Part shown: positions 1 through 8,737 of the stretch, one piece after another
Layout of the letters: each line of letters opens with the position of its first letter
Position numbering within the stretch: the first letter of the stretch is position 1
Assembly: GCA_003021685.1 (NCBI GenBank)
Contig: PXRO01000008.1
Span: 16,319 to 80,318 of the forward strand
DNA: 64,000 nt
Reading direction: 5' to 3'
Source of the DNA: Halobacteriales archaeon QS_4_62_28
GTDB lineage: Archaea > Halobacteriota > Halobacteria > Halobacteriales > Haloarculaceae
The notes under the pieces: generated by a model
The model's input: the letters and a program-made list of their open reading frames with translations, nothing else
The model's database searches: none
What the model was told of the DNA's origin: nothing
Made by a program: the position numbers and the translations under genes

Positions 1-1154
1 TCGGTGGTGAGTCCCTCGACCGCCCCAGCGTTGCCTGTGCTGTCCTCGAAGGAGACCGACGCAGCGAGCGAGTAGGCCTGTTGCTGGGCGCTGGCACTCG
101 CGCGTGCGTCGAAGGTGACAGTCCGTTCGTCACCTGCTTCCCACGTGCCGACAGTCCGACTCGCCGTGTTCGACTGGCCGAAGGTCACATCGGCGTTCTG
201 GGAGGTCAACTGGACGCTGGCATCGCGTGCGATGTCGGGGCCGTCGTTCCTGATGGTTACGTTGTACGTTCCGGCCCCGCCGACTGGCACGGTGTTGTTC
301 GTCGAGACGATGGTGAACTCCTGTTCGGGTTCGGGCTGGATCGGTACCGTAACTGGCCGTGCCGACCGTGATTCCCCGGACGGGAGATCGTAATCGGCCG
401 TGAGCGTGAACGGGTATGCCTCGGTGTCTGCAGTCCGGGCCGCGGTCATCTGGTACTCGAAGGTCCGCTGTTCGCCCGGTGCCCACTCCTCGACGTAGCG
501 GGTCGCCTCGGCCGACTGACCGAAAGTCAGGTCGCCACTGGGTGATGCCAGTGACACCGTGGTATCGGTCGCAGTCGCGGACCCGACGTTCTCGACTGTC
601 ATCGAGACCGTCCCGGTTCCGCCTACGCGCGTGCCCGCATCGACGGTGACAACGCCCAGTTGGGCCGAGTCCTCGACGGTCACCTCGACGTCGAACGTTT
701 CCGTGGTCGATTCGCGCTCTCTGGTCCCCTCAGACTCGGAAATGTAGCTGTAGTACTCGTATTCGACAGTGACTGGCACGTCGTACGTGCCCGGATCGGC
801 GTCTTTCGGCACCGATATGTCGAAGGAGATCGGTGGTGTCTTGCCCTCAGGAACCGTTCCGACGGCTTGGGTCCCTGTGGTCACTTCGAACGGCGCGTCG
901 CCGCTCTCGACAGTCACTGTCGTCCCACGGGCGGTCGTCACCTCGCTGTTCAGTGCCGGATTCCGGGACGCGCCCGATTCGAGGTTGCCGCTGTTGACCA
1001 GCACCACGTCGAGCGTGGTCTCCTCGCCCGGTGCGACGCTATCGTCGGTCACGTAGACGCTGATATCGGGGCTTCCGGTGACTGCTGCCGTGGCCACCCC
1101 TGCCGTTGCGAGCAATGCGACGACTGCCAGTGTGAGAAGTGAACGCGAATTCAT
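1..1154 (-). CDS. Exported CARDB/COG1361-type protein (C-terminus outside window)
   Basis: The reading frame is open from an ATG at 1154 to the window edge, so the C-terminus is missing. The first ~25 residues (MNSRSLLTLAVVALLATAGV) form a signal peptide. The rest is rich in Thr, Val, Gly and acidic residues and has at least three beta-sandwich repeats of the CARDB/COG1361 'S-layer-like' type, each with a phrase like VENVGSATATDTTVSL followed by a segment such as GDLTFGQSAEATRYVEEW. Proteins of this type often sit beside RND/MMPL exporters or ABC permeases in haloarchaea, but the partner would lie upstream of base 1. It is divergent from the TetR gene and shares an intergenic region with TetR-like operators, so TetR control is inferred. 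No specific ligand can be named. Confidence 0.75.
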   Translation of the reverse strand, partial: MNSRSLLTLAVVALLATAGVATAAVTGSPDISVYVTDDSVAPGEETTLDVVLVNSGNLESGASRNPALNSEVTTARGTTVTVESGDAPFEVTTGTQAVGTVPEGKTPPISFDISVPKDADPGTYDVPVTVEYEYYSYISESEGTRERESTTETFDVEVTVEDSAQLGVVTVDAGTRVGGTGTVSMTVENVGSATATDTTVSLASPSGDLTFGQSAEATRYVEEWAPGEQRTFEYQMTAARTADTEAYPFTLTADYDLPSGESRSARPVTVPIQPEPEQEFTIVSTNNTVPVGGAGTYNVTIRNDGPDIARDASVQLTSQNADVTFGQSNTASRTVGTWEAGDERTVTFDARASASAQQQAYSLAASVSFEDSTGNAGAVEGLTT

Positions 1155-1261
1155 ATACGTGCTGGGTCTCCTGCACTCTCATTCGAGTGCGACGGCCGAC
1201 CGCCACCTCGGTGTGGTGCTAGACGACTGTCTCTATCAGTGTGGCACTCACCGTCTCGCAC

Positions 1262-1304
1262 ATCGAACGTTCGTTCGGCCATCTGTATCGAACGTTCGTT
1301 CGGC
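1262..1304. promoter_or_regulatory. Two tandem TetR-type operator palindromes
   Basis: The 18-nt word ATCGAACGTTCGTTCGGC occurs twice, at 1262-1279 and 1287-1304, 25 bp apart. Each contains the perfect palindrome CGAACGTTCG. They lie between the divergent exported protein (start 1154) and the TetR gene (start 1371). Spacing and symmetry are typical of dimeric TetR operators; binding is inferred. Confidence 0.6.
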
Positions 1305-1352
1305 AACATATCAATCTACCGTCTTGCTCTCACCGAAAGCCTTAGGCTCCCG

Positions 1353-1370
1353 ACCGAATATTCGTTCGGT
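1353..1370. promoter_or_regulatory. Third operator palindrome abutting the TetR start codon
   Basis: ACCGAA and TTCGGT arms at 1353-1358 and 1365-1370 flank TATTCG, and the ATG of the TetR gene follows at 1371. The site shares the TTCGTTCGG half with the two upstream operators. A repressor bound here would cover the start of transcription of its own gene, so autoregulation is likely. Confidence 0.55.
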
Positions 1371-2000
1371 ATGGACGCGGACACGCCGTTCCCGGGTGAG
1401 CCAGCCGATTCTCGCGAGGCGATCATGCGCGCGACCTTCCTCGCGCTCAAACAGTACGGCTACGCCGGGTTGTCGATCCAGCGGATCGCCGACAAGGCAG
1501 ATCTGAGCAAATCAACGTTCTACCACCACTACGACGACAAACAGGACCTGCTGACTGCCTTCGTCGATTACATCCTCGCGGAGTTTACGCGTGCCTTCTC
1601 GATGGAAGCCAGCGACGACCCCCTGGAGAACTTCCGGACCTACGTCGACCTGATCCTCGATCCCGAGTCGATCAGTGAACTCGAGGATCCATCGCCGGCG
1701 ACGGCCGTCCTCGGGACCTACGTCGAACTCCGGGCACAGGCAGTTCAGGACGAAACGTTCCGGGCGAAGTTTACCGAGATCGACCGCGCCTTCGAGGACC
1801 AGCTGGCCGAGATCATCGCCGACGGTATCGCAGCCGGCGTCTTCCGGGATGTCGATCCCGACCGGACGGCCACGTTCCTCTTGACGATGATCGCCGGGCA
1901 CACGTTTCGCCGGACCACCAGGGACGACGATCCGACCGACGCCGTCCGCGCGGAGTTCGACAACTACGTTGAACGAACCCTGCGTCACACACCTGAATAG
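1371..2000 (+). CDS. TetR/AcrR family transcriptional regulator
   Basis: A 209-residue protein with an N-terminal TetR helix-turn-helix at about residues 13-60; the recognition region reads SIQRIADKADLSKSTFYHHY, a near-canonical TetR signature. The C-terminal part is an all-helical ligand and dimer domain. An upstream in-frame codon exists at 1239, but the ATG at 1371 is preferred because it directly follows an operator palindrome and the 44 extra residues do not look like protein. It most likely represses itself and the divergent exported-protein gene, whose shared promoter region holds two more operators. The effector is unknown. Confidence 0.9.
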   Translation: MDADTPFPGEPADSREAIMRATFLALKQYGYAGLSIQRIADKADLSKSTFYHHYDDKQDLLTAFVDYILAEFTRAFSMEASDDPLENFRTYVDLILDPESISELEDPSPATAVLGTYVELRAQAVQDETFRAKFTEIDRAFEDQLAEIIADGIAAGVFRDVDPDRTATFLLTMIAGHTFRRTTRDDDPTDAVRAEFDNYVERTLRHTPE

Positions 2001-2141
2001 TCGCGCGACTCGTCACTGACCGACGGTCCGAGAACGGACGAGATGTCTCCTGCCGGGCGGCCAACGGCGAATGCCCCTTCCGACGCCGGACAGCAGGCAC
2101 TGGCGATAGGTATCTGGTCTACACGCCGGGAAACCCGATAC

Positions 2142-2723
2142 TCAACTCGGATGGCGGCTGATCTCTTTGAACGCCCGCTCGATGTTGTCGAACTCGCCCA
2201 GCGCCTCGTCCATCTCGTCTTTGAGCCGGTCGATGCGTTCTTTGAGCTGTGTCACGTCCTCGTTCGCATCGAGGCTCTGTGAGGTTTTTTCGGCTTCGAG
2301 CAGCGCGAGTTTCGATGTCGCTTCGAGATACTTCGTCAGCTGGTCGTCGTACCGGCGGGCGGTCAACTGCTGTTCGATTGCCGCCACGAGGTCGTCTTTC
2401 TCGAGTGGTTTGCAGAGGTAGTCATCGAACTCCATGTCGATGATATCGAAGTCCGGATCGACCGCAGTAATCATGATCATACGGCAGTCCGCGTCCCGTT
2501 CGCGAACCCGCTCCAGGACTTCGTCGCCGGACGTGCCCGGCATCCGCCGGTCGAGGAGCACCACGTCGACTTCGCCGCCGTCACCGATCACCTCCAGTGC
2601 CTCCTCGCCACCGTACGCTGTATCGGTCTCGAACTCGCTCCGGAGACGGAGTGCGTATACGTCTGCGACCTCCTTTTCGTCGTCGACGACCAGAACGGTA
2701 GCGTCCTCTGTAGACTCTGGCAC
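2142..2723 (-). CDS. Response regulator with HalX domain
   Basis: A 193-residue protein. Residues 8-115 form a CheY-like receiver with the acidic pair DD at 14-15, the phospho-acceptor Asp58 in VVLLDRRMPG and the conserved Lys105 in CKP. Residues ~120-190 form a helical acidic HalX domain, found almost only in haloarchaeal receivers. The start is taken as GTG at 2723: a TATA-like TTATAA lies ~27 nt upstream, which fits a leaderless mRNA; an upstream TTG at 2732 is less likely. No histidine kinase is adjacent, so this is an orphan regulator in this window. The output mechanism of HalX is not established. Confidence 0.88.
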   Translation of the reverse strand: MPESTEDATVLVVDDEKEVADVYALRLRSEFETDTAYGGEEALEVIGDGGEVDVVLLDRRMPGTSGDEVLERVRERDADCRMIMITAVDPDFDIIDMEFDDYLCKPLEKDDLVAAIEQQLTARRYDDQLTKYLEATSKLALLEAEKTSQSLDANEDVTQLKERIDRLKDEMDEALGEFDNIERAFKEISRHPS

Positions 2724-2893
2724 TACCTCCAATTACGATATCCCCTCGCTTATAATTGTTTGCTAGCACCGTTTTGCCGTTATGCGAGCGGACGGTTAGC
2801 TTCGCTACGCCGGTCCCGACCACCGCTATGGCCGTCGCCGCCTCCGTGGAACGGAAGTTTAAAGACTGCCAGACGGCGAAAATTCGAACGAGG

Positions 2894-3178
2894 ATGTTTA
2901 CGCCACTACAAGTCATCGACAGTTTCCTGTTGAACTACAACGTCGGGGACGTGTTGCTGCTGGTGACCGTACTGGGCGCTGTCGGCATCTTTCTCCAGCG
3001 GTCGAACAAGATTCTGGGCCTGCATCTGCTCTCACTTGGGCTGCTCTTTCTCGTTTTGCCCGGTGGGATGCTGGAACCGGCCGCCGGGAGTCTCCTGCCC
3101 AGCCAACTGATGTACAAGTTCGTCGGTCTCGCACTGCTGGTTGTCGCGCCCGTTATCTACGCTGTAGGCCGGCGCTAG
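2894..3178 (+). CDS. Small membrane protein, function unknown
   Basis: A 94-residue protein beginning MFTPLQVIDSFLLNYNVGD, with three hydrophobic segments at roughly residues 18-34, 41-56 and 72-91 and a short basic tail (GRR). It is divergent from the response regulator and convergent with NAD kinase, with only 3 bp between the two stop codons. An upstream in-frame start at 2756 would add 46 residues lacking homology-like character, so the ATG at 2894 is chosen. I do not recognise a family function; it is probably a conserved haloarchaeal membrane protein. Confidence 0.7.
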   Translation: MFTPLQVIDSFLLNYNVGDVLLLVTVLGAVGIFLQRSNKILGLHLLSLGLLFLVLPGGMLEPAAGSLLPSQLMYKFVGLALLVVAPVIYAVGRR

Positions 3179-3181
3179 CGC

Positions 3182-4045
3182 TCATTCGAGTTTACCGAGT
3201 GCGGCGAAAAAGTCACGCTGTGGGCCCGCAATCTTCACCGGTTTATCGGCCCGCGACACGTCGACTTGCGCTGGTGGCATCACCGTTTCCCTGATTCGTC
3301 CGTCACTGACGACGACGCTCTCCGGTGCGTCCTCGATGCGGATGGTAATCTCGCTGTCGCCGTCGACGACCAGTGGCGGCATCGCCGCCTCGCCCGCCAT
3401 CTCGGTGACGACGATCCCATCGACAGACGGGTGTACCAGCGGTCCGTCCTCGCTGAGATTGTAGGCCGTCGAACCGGTCGGTGTCGCGATCAACACGCCG
3501 TCGGCGTGGCCGCTGGTGTACAGTGAGCCGTCGACCCGGACCTCGAAGCCAGCGCCGCCGCCGTGGCCGCGCTGTCCGCCCTGCGCGACGACCTCGTTGA
3601 GTGCCGGCGGGATCGTCCAGTCTGCTCCCTGCGCCTGGAGGCGGGGGACAGTCTGGGTCCGAACGCTGCCTGTCTCGCGAAGCAGTTCGATTTCGGACAG
3701 CACCGTCCCCACCGCCTCGTCCGGGGCAACGGCGTTCAGGAACCCGACTTCCCCGAGATTGACGCCCAGTATCGGCGTCGAACCGGCCCCGCGAGCGGCA
3801 TAGAGGAAGGTGCCGTCCCCGCCGATGCTGACGACGAGCGCGCAATCGGTCATCGTGTCGACCGGGACGCCCGTCGGTGTCGGTCGGTCGCCGCTTGACC
3901 ACTGACTCTCGTCTTCGGCCAGCGCCGCCGCCGTCGTCTCGTCGAAGACGACCGTCACGCCGACCTCGTGGAGTCGCTCGTGCAGTTGTGCGGCCAGCGG
4001 AACCGCTCGGTGATTCGAACGCTGGGCGACGATCCCGACCTTCAT
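3182..4045 (-). CDS. nadK: NAD kinase
   Basis: A 287-residue ATP-NAD kinase that phosphorylates NAD to NADP in the cytoplasm. The GGDGT motif (residues ~75-79, [12 protein letters not shown]), the NEV segment and the [17 protein letters not shown] loop are all present. The ATG at 4045 begins [10 protein letters not shown] and lies ~27 nt below a TATA-like GTTTATG, so the transcript is probably leaderless. The gene is monocistronic, convergent with the small membrane protein and divergent from the KaiC-like gene. Nothing unusual was seen. Confidence 0.93.
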   Translation of the reverse strand: MKVGIVAQRSNHRAVPLAAQLHERLHEVGVTVVFDETTAAALAEDESQWSSGDRPTPTGVPVDTMTDCALVVSIGGDGTFLYAARGAGSTPILGVNLGEVGFLNAVAPDEAVGTVLSEIELLRETGSVRTQTVPRLQAQGADWTIPPALNEVVAQGGQRGHGGGAGFEVRVDGSLYTSGHADGVLIATPTGSTAYNLSEDGPLVHPSVDGIVVTEMAGEAAMPPLVVDGDSEITIRIEDAPESVVVSDGRIRETVMPPAQVDVSRADKPVKIAGPQRDFFAALGKLE

Positions 4046-4182
4046 TGATTCGGGATTTCGGCGGCGCGTACATAAACCCGTTCACGGCTTTCCTGTCGAG
4101 GATGTAAGGTGTGTGGCGGCAAGATTAATCTGTCCGCACAGCAAGCCTATGGTATGACGCTCGGGGGCGAGGTGATCTGTCG

Positions 4183-5283
4183 ATGAGCGAAGACGCGTCG
4201 GACGAGGACTGGTTCGAACGTGCAGTCGACGACGAGGCACAAGCCAAGTCGCCGTCAGATGAGACACCCGACACCGGGGCCAAGTCGGACGACACTGACA
4301 CTACTCCGGGCACACGGACCGACGACAGCGCCGGTAGCAATAGCCCATTCGAGAGCGGTGCCAGCAGTGACGGGAGCCCGTTCGATGACGATGGCGGGGG
4401 CAGTCCGTTCGACGACGGCGGCGGCAGTGGCGGAACTCCGTTCGACGACAGCGGCAGTGGCGGAACTCCGTTCGACGACAGTGATAGTGGTGGTTCGTTG
4501 TTCGACGACGACTTCGAGTCGGCGTTCGCCGGTGCTGACGGGCCGGGCGGTGACTCGGATGAGTTCGAAGACGACGATTTCGATTCGGAAATTCCGCGGA
4601 TCGACCTGGGTATCGAAGGACTCGACCGGATGGTCCGTGGTGGCGTCCCGGAGCGACACCTCACCGTCACCATCGGGTCAGCCGGGACCGGCAAGACGAC
4701 CTTCGGCCTGCAGTTCCTGCACCACGGCCTCGAACAGGGTGACAGCGCCGTGTTCATCACGCTCGAACAGACGCGCGAGGCCATCATCGATACCGCTGAA
4801 GAACGGGACTGGGGCTTCGAGACGTACGAAGACGAGGGCCAACTGGCGATTGTCGACCTCGACCCGGTCGAAATGGCAAACAGCCTCGACAACATCCGCG
4901 GCGAACTCCCGCAACTGATCGAGGACTTCGACGCCGACCGCCTCGTGCTGGACTCGGTTTCCTTGCTGGAGATGATGTACGACGACCAGGCCAAGCGCCG
5001 GACCGAAGTGTTCGATTTCACGCGCTCGCTGAAACAGGCCGGCGTCACGACGATGCTCACCTCCGAAGCCAGCGAGGACAACCCGTACGCCTCTCGCCAC
5101 GGCATCATCGAGTACCTGACCGATGCCGTGTTTATCCTCCAGTACGTCCGTACCGAGACCCGCGAGACGCGCCTGGCCGTCGAAATCCAGAAGATCCGCA
5201 ACGCGAACCACTCCCGCGAGACGAAACCCTACGAAATTACCGACCAGGGAATCAGCGTCTACCAGCAGGCAAACATCTTCTAG
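4183..5283 (+). CDS. KaiC-like RecA-superfamily ATPase with disordered N-terminus
   Basis: A 366-residue protein. Residues 1-140 are acidic and low complexity, with five PFDD-type units ([ST]PFDD separated by Gly/Ser runs). Residues ~145-366 form a single KaiC/RAD55 ATPase core: Walker A GSAGTGKTT at ~165-173, a Glu pair in ITLEQTREAI, and Walker B-like DRLVLDSVSLLEM. Single-domain KaiC proteins in haloarchaea are linked to signalling or gas-vesicle/archaellum control, but no partner gene is adjacent, so a specific role cannot be assigned. It is distinct from FlaH/ArlH, which has no such N-terminal extension. Confidence 0.85.
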   Translation: MSEDASDEDWFERAVDDEAQAKSPSDETPDTGAKSDDTDTTPGTRTDDSAGSNSPFESGASSDGSPFDDDGGGSPFDDGGGSGGTPFDDSGSGGTPFDDSDSGGSLFDDDFESAFAGADGPGGDSDEFEDDDFDSEIPRIDLGIEGLDRMVRGGVPERHLTVTIGSAGTGKTTFGLQFLHHGLEQGDSAVFITLEQTREAIIDTAEERDWGFETYEDEGQLAIVDLDPVEMANSLDNIRGELPQLIEDFDADRLVLDSVSLLEMMYDDQAKRRTEVFDFTRSLKQAGVTTMLTSEASEDNPYASRHGIIEYLTDAVFILQYVRTETRETRLAVEIQKIRNANHSRETKPYEITDQGISVYQQANIF

Positions 5284-5378
5284 CATCTGGCTGTCATAGA
5301 ACGTCGGCAGACTCAACCTGTGCATCGCTCGCGACCGGCGATTCACGATTGGACTAACCCGCCTGTATGTTCGCGCCG

Positions 5379-6245
5379 CTATTGTAGCGGGTCAGTCTCG
5401 AACACGAGTTCCCTATCAGTGACATTGATTAACCCTTTCTCATCTAACCGGTCGAGCCCCTCGCGTAGCTGATCGTCAGTCGAGTGAGAGTCTGGAGCAA
5501 ACGCTTCGATGAACCCGTCTTTTGCAACCGACCCTCGCCGCCGGAGTTCGTAGAAGAGTTCTCGTTCGGCGTCGACCACGTCAGCCAACTGCCGCACCTT
5601 CTCAACGAGATCGTCTGGTAACCCCTCGATATTCGCAAACGTCGATTCGAGCTGAAAGATTGGATGTTGTTTCCCCTCTTGCGCAATCCACTCATATTCA
5701 TCAACGCCATAGTTCAGTGGCAATTGGTTGTCTATTTCTGTAGCCAGTGTGTCGAAGTCGATCCCACGCGCGAGCAGCGCTTCTACGTCATTCCGGTCGT
5801 CATCTCGCGGCGTCATCGATTTAAAAAGTGTAATATCAACCCAACTCAGACGGTGGACGGACAACTGCTCTTGCTCGAAGACGTGTTCGGACCGTGCTTG
5901 CATGCCCTCAGAGAGGGACAACTTCGACATCACCTGCCGGTCGAAGAGGTCGATATGGCCGTCGTCGTACTTGAGGACACTTGTCGCCCCCAATGAATCG
6001 TAATCCGGTTCAGTATGTTCCTTCGGCTCGAATTTCAGATCGAGTAATGCCGCTCGGATCCGGCGGTAGTCATCGTTCGTCGGTGCGAGCAAATCGATAT
6101 CTTTGGTGGCCGGCTTAATCCGTTCAAGGGCCATTGCCCCACCACCGAGAAGATACACAGTCACACTCTGCTTTAGCTGCTCATCAATCGTCTCCAACGT
6201 CTCAATGATATCTTCCCGGCTTGAATATCGTTGCTCATCGCTCAT
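5379..6245 (-). CDS. DUF6036-like nucleotidyltransferase, putative AbiEii-type toxin
   Basis: A 288-residue protein with the minimal nucleotidyltransferase signature: GGGAMAL at ~34-40, then KDIDLLAP with the DxD pair at 49-51, and a later Asp in HIDLF. The pattern GG.A...T.DID is that of AbiEii/DUF6036 enzymes. A helical C-terminus (residues 180-288) contains a winged-helix-like tail. ATG 6245 is chosen over a GTG three bases upstream. It follows the regulator gene on the same strand after a 60-bp gap and has lower GC than its neighbours. In AbiE modules the nucleotidyltransferase is the toxin; that role is inferred here from family and gene order, not shown. Confidence 0.72.
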   Translation of the reverse strand: MSDEQRYSSREDIIETLETIDEQLKQSVTVYLLGGGAMALERIKPATKDIDLLAPTNDDYRRIRAALLDLKFEPKEHTEPDYDSLGATSVLKYDDGHIDLFDRQVMSKLSLSEGMQARSEHVFEQEQLSVHRLSWVDITLFKSMTPRDDDRNDVEALLARGIDFDTLATEIDNQLPLNYGVDEYEWIAQEGKQHPIFQLESTFANIEGLPDDLVEKVRQLADVVDAERELFYELRRRGSVAKDGFIEAFAPDSHSTDDQLREGLDRLDEKGLINVTDRELVFETDPLQ

Positions 6246-6305
6246 CACATAAACGTCTGCACTACTATTGAAAAAAGCACTGCTGGCGCGAACCGATCCG
6301 ATACA

Positions 6306-7343
6306 TTACGATTCTCTGGCCTCCGCTGACAGCCGTGTGGCTGCCTCTTCGACATCGATATCATACTGCGTGCCCGTGTCGACGAGCCGCTCCCAGGTTG
6401 GAAATGAACTCGATAGATCTGCTGACAGCACGTCAGTGTCACCACGACGTTCGATGAAATCAATTAGTGTGTCAATCTCACGTTTGACACCGTAGATCTC
6501 CGCTGCCTCACGCAGGCCTGGGACCGACATCTGCTCCTCGCGAGTTGTTCCAAGCACGACCAATATACAGAACCTGACCAACCGATGCTCAATACGACGA
6601 CAGAGCGCGTGACAAACTGCTTCTGCCGGAGTTACGTGAAGGTCGCCTTGTGTAACCGTATTTCTATACAATAATGGGGCAACGGCAACAGTGAAGTCGA
6701 ATCCAAATTGCGGGAATGCGGCAAGCCCGGTCACGACCCATTCAGTATCATCGACAAGCTCCTCAGCTACTCCCTCTGTTGACTCACCAGGGACAACGAG
6801 CGCTTCACAGGGCGCTGCCCAGACAAGTGTGGCGTCTGGGAGGATCGGTCCGATATCCACCTGCTGGTTGTGGCGAGCAGTCACAGCTGCCAGTCTACCG
6901 AGCTTTTTATACTCAGCTTTCAGTTCGTAGCGGCCTCGAGCCGGCTTGGTAACGAACTGCCGTCTGACCAATGTGGCGAGGAGTTGCTGTACGCGAACCC
7001 GGCTGAGATTAATGCGTAGCGAAATATCGGACGGACCGAGTGGCTTCTCCGCCCAGTAAAGGACTGTCAGTAGCGACGGCGTCAGTAATTCAGGAAGATC
7101 AACGTGCGGGACAGAGTCTGCAGCTGTATCGAGCGCTCCCGCGACATCGCTTTGCTGACGCCGGTAATATATTGTCGACTCCGCTGTCGCTTCAAGTCGC
7201 TCCAACAGTCCCTGCTCACAGAGTGTCGTCACTCGCCGCCGAACGGTCCCGAGTGCGAGCCCTGTTTGTTCGCTGATCTTGGATGCGTCCAAAGGTTTCT
7301 GTCGAAGGCCAGAGAGAATTCTGAGATCACTCTGCTGAAGCAT
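6306..7343 (-). CDS. Winged-helix regulator, putative AbiEi-like antitoxin
   Basis: A 345-residue protein with a winged helix at residues 1-60 (ISEQTGLALGTVRRRVTTLC), a second HTH-like segment at ~85-140 (GPSDISLRINLSRVRVQQLL), and a mixed C-terminal domain of ~200 residues without a recognised catalytic motif. It precedes the nucleotidyltransferase gene on the same strand, the usual antitoxin-first order of AbiE systems. The ATG at 7343 is leaderless: a TATA-like CTTTTATAT lies ~28 nt upstream, flanked by a perfect inverted repeat. Local GC by hand count of sampled lines is about 47-55% against about 62-68% in adjacent genes, consistent with recent transfer. It could instead be a stand-alone regulator. 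Confidence 0.7.
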   Translation of the reverse strand: MLQQSDLRILSGLRQKPLDASKISEQTGLALGTVRRRVTTLCEQGLLERLEATAESTIYYRRQQSDVAGALDTAADSVPHVDLPELLTPSLLTVLYWAEKPLGPSDISLRINLSRVRVQQLLATLVRRQFVTKPARGRYELKAEYKKLGRLAAVTARHNQQVDIGPILPDATLVWAAPCEALVVPGESTEGVAEELVDDTEWVVTGLAAFPQFGFDFTVAVAPLLYRNTVTQGDLHVTPAEAVCHALCRRIEHRLVRFCILVVLGTTREEQMSVPGLREAAEIYGVKREIDTLIDFIERRGDTDVLSADLSSSFPTWERLVDTGTQYDIDVEEAATRLSAEARES

Positions 7344-7344
7344 A

Positions 7345-7394
7345 TGTAAAATTTGGACTGGGTCACATATAAAAGCTATGAGCCAAATTTTACA
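7345..7394. promoter_or_regulatory. Promoter with TATA box framed by a perfect 12-bp inverted repeat
   Basis: TGTAAAATTTGG at 7345-7356 and its exact reverse complement CCAAATTTTACA at 7383-7394 flank a 26-bp spacer that contains the TATA-like element (CTTTTATAT on the minus strand, 7367-7375). The downstream arm ends 2 bp from the ATG at 7343. This geometry would let a dimer or tetramer of the encoded regulator block TBP/TFB, matching the negative autoregulation known for AbiEi antitoxins. Binding is inferred. Confidence 0.65.
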
Positions 7395-7614
7395 ACACCG
7401 TTATTTGTCGGCTGTACCGGTACGCGATATCCTTTCGTTCTGACACAGGATTCGGTCGAGAGTATATGGGGACCTGCATCCTGAACTTGTGAACTGTTGT
7501 GTGACATCTCTCTGGTGTCGCCATTTTAGTCGATTGTTTCCGGTATCGCCATGACAGCAGCAGTCGCTCGATGGAACCCGAACAAATATTGTTGACGGAT
7601 ATGAAAGTCAGGGT

Positions 7615-7791
7615 ATGCCACAGCTCGAAGTCCACGTGACGGCTGACGACACGAGCGACCCTGTCACGTATCTGGTCGATGGCGACCTGAAACGACCCGG
7701 AGACGCAATCGAACACGCGCGGGAACTGGCAGCGGCCGACGGCCACGAGAACCCGGAACTCGACGAAGTGAAACTGGCAGAGCCAGCCTGA
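7615..7791 (+). CDS. Small acidic protein, function unknown
   Basis: A 58-residue ORF beginning MPQLEVHVTADDTSDPVTYL and ending in VKLAEPA. Codon choice is strongly haloarchaeal (GAC, GTC, GAA, CTG, GCG), unlike the lower-GC region just upstream, which supports it as coding. It lies between the toxin-antitoxin-like module and the DUF63 gene (convergent, 21 bp apart). The composition is acidic with one predicted strand-helix-strand unit. No family is recognised; the frame and codon bias are the main evidence. Confidence 0.6.
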   Translation: MPQLEVHVTADDTSDPVTYLVDGDLKRPGDAIEHARELAAADGHENPELDEVKLAEPA

Positions 7792-7812
7792 CAGTGCTGG
7801 TAGGACAGAGTA

Positions 7813-8646
7813 TTAGGGACTGCTGAGGAAAAACAGGAACACGTTGTTCGCGGCCGGTCCCAGTCCGACGGCAGCGATCAATGAGAACATGAGCGTGCCC
7901 TCGACCGGCGACTCGTCGAGATAGCGGTTGAACGAGACGACGATCGCGGCGGCGATGACGAGTTTGACGAGGACGAAGAGCCAGCCAACGCCGATAACGT
8001 CAGCGGTGGGGAGTCTGCCGGCCAGATCCATGATCAGTCTCGGTATTGGCGTCCGTTCGGTGACGCCGATAACGTCGGCACCGATTGCTGTCGAGACGCC
8101 ATCGAGTGCGTGGGCGAACACGACGACCGGTCCCGCATACCGCGTTCGGACGAACACCGGCGTTCGCCAGAGGCTGACAGCGAGCACCGTCAGGGCCGCG
8201 ACCACGAGGGCGACGATGATCGAGACGGCGGGCCAGACGGGCGAGAGCTGTCCCTCACGGACTGACTGGGCGATCATCATCACCAGCAAGACGACGAGGA
8301 CCGCCGTTCCGATCAGCCCGAGATTCCGGGTCACGGTGTGCTCGTTGCCACGTACGATACCGATTCCCGTAAGCAGGAGCCAGGTGCTGGCCGTCAGGAC
8401 GTACGTCGTCAGGTACACTGCCGGCGTGCCAAACAACGGCTCGTAGAGCGGCGGATACACGCCAATCTGGTAGAAGGCATGGAGACCGCCCCCGATGGCC
8501 ATCCACGGCGCGAGCGAGACGGCTACTTTCTGATCAATCGGTGGTTTCCCGGCCAACAGCAGTACGGTCAACAGTCCTGCTCCCCCCAGGAGAACGACCA
8601 GATACGGGAGCGCCGGCAGGGCAAACCCGGTCGGTAAGAACTGCAT
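7813..8646 (-). CDS. DUF63 family integral membrane protein
   Basis: A 277-residue protein with about eight hydrophobic segments spread along its length and the family-like phrases [18 protein letters not shown] and [15 protein letters not shown] (polar residues inside membrane helices). DUF63 proteins are archaeal membrane proteins of unknown function. The ATG at 8646 ([15 protein letters not shown]) is preferred to an upstream in-frame start at 8745, which would overlap the divergent deoC promoter. It is divergent from deoC and convergent with the small acidic protein. Confidence 0.8.
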   Translation of the reverse strand: MQFLPTGFALPALPYLVVLLGGAGLLTVLLLAGKPPIDQKVAVSLAPWMAIGGGLHAFYQIGVYPPLYEPLFGTPAVYLTTYVLTASTWLLLTGIGIVRGNEHTVTRNLGLIGTAVLVVLLVMMIAQSVREGQLSPVWPAVSIIVALVVAALTVLAVSLWRTPVFVRTRYAGPVVVFAHALDGVSTAIGADVIGVTERTPIPRLIMDLAGRLPTADVIGVGWLFVLVKLVIAAAIVVSFNRYLDESPVEGTLMFSLIAAVGLGPAANNVFLFFLSSP

Positions 8647-8737
8647 ATGCCGGCAAGGGAGTGGGAGTGGGGAAAGCCTTCCGACCTGCGCTTGCGACCA
8701 GCGGGACTTACAAACCGGCCAGTCGATGCGTGTGTGT

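Noticed and set aside
7390..7746. 118-codon minus-strand ORF over the promoter and the 58-residue gene
   Set aside because: It covers the operator and has no haloarchaeal codon bias; the plus-strand 58-codon frame fits better.
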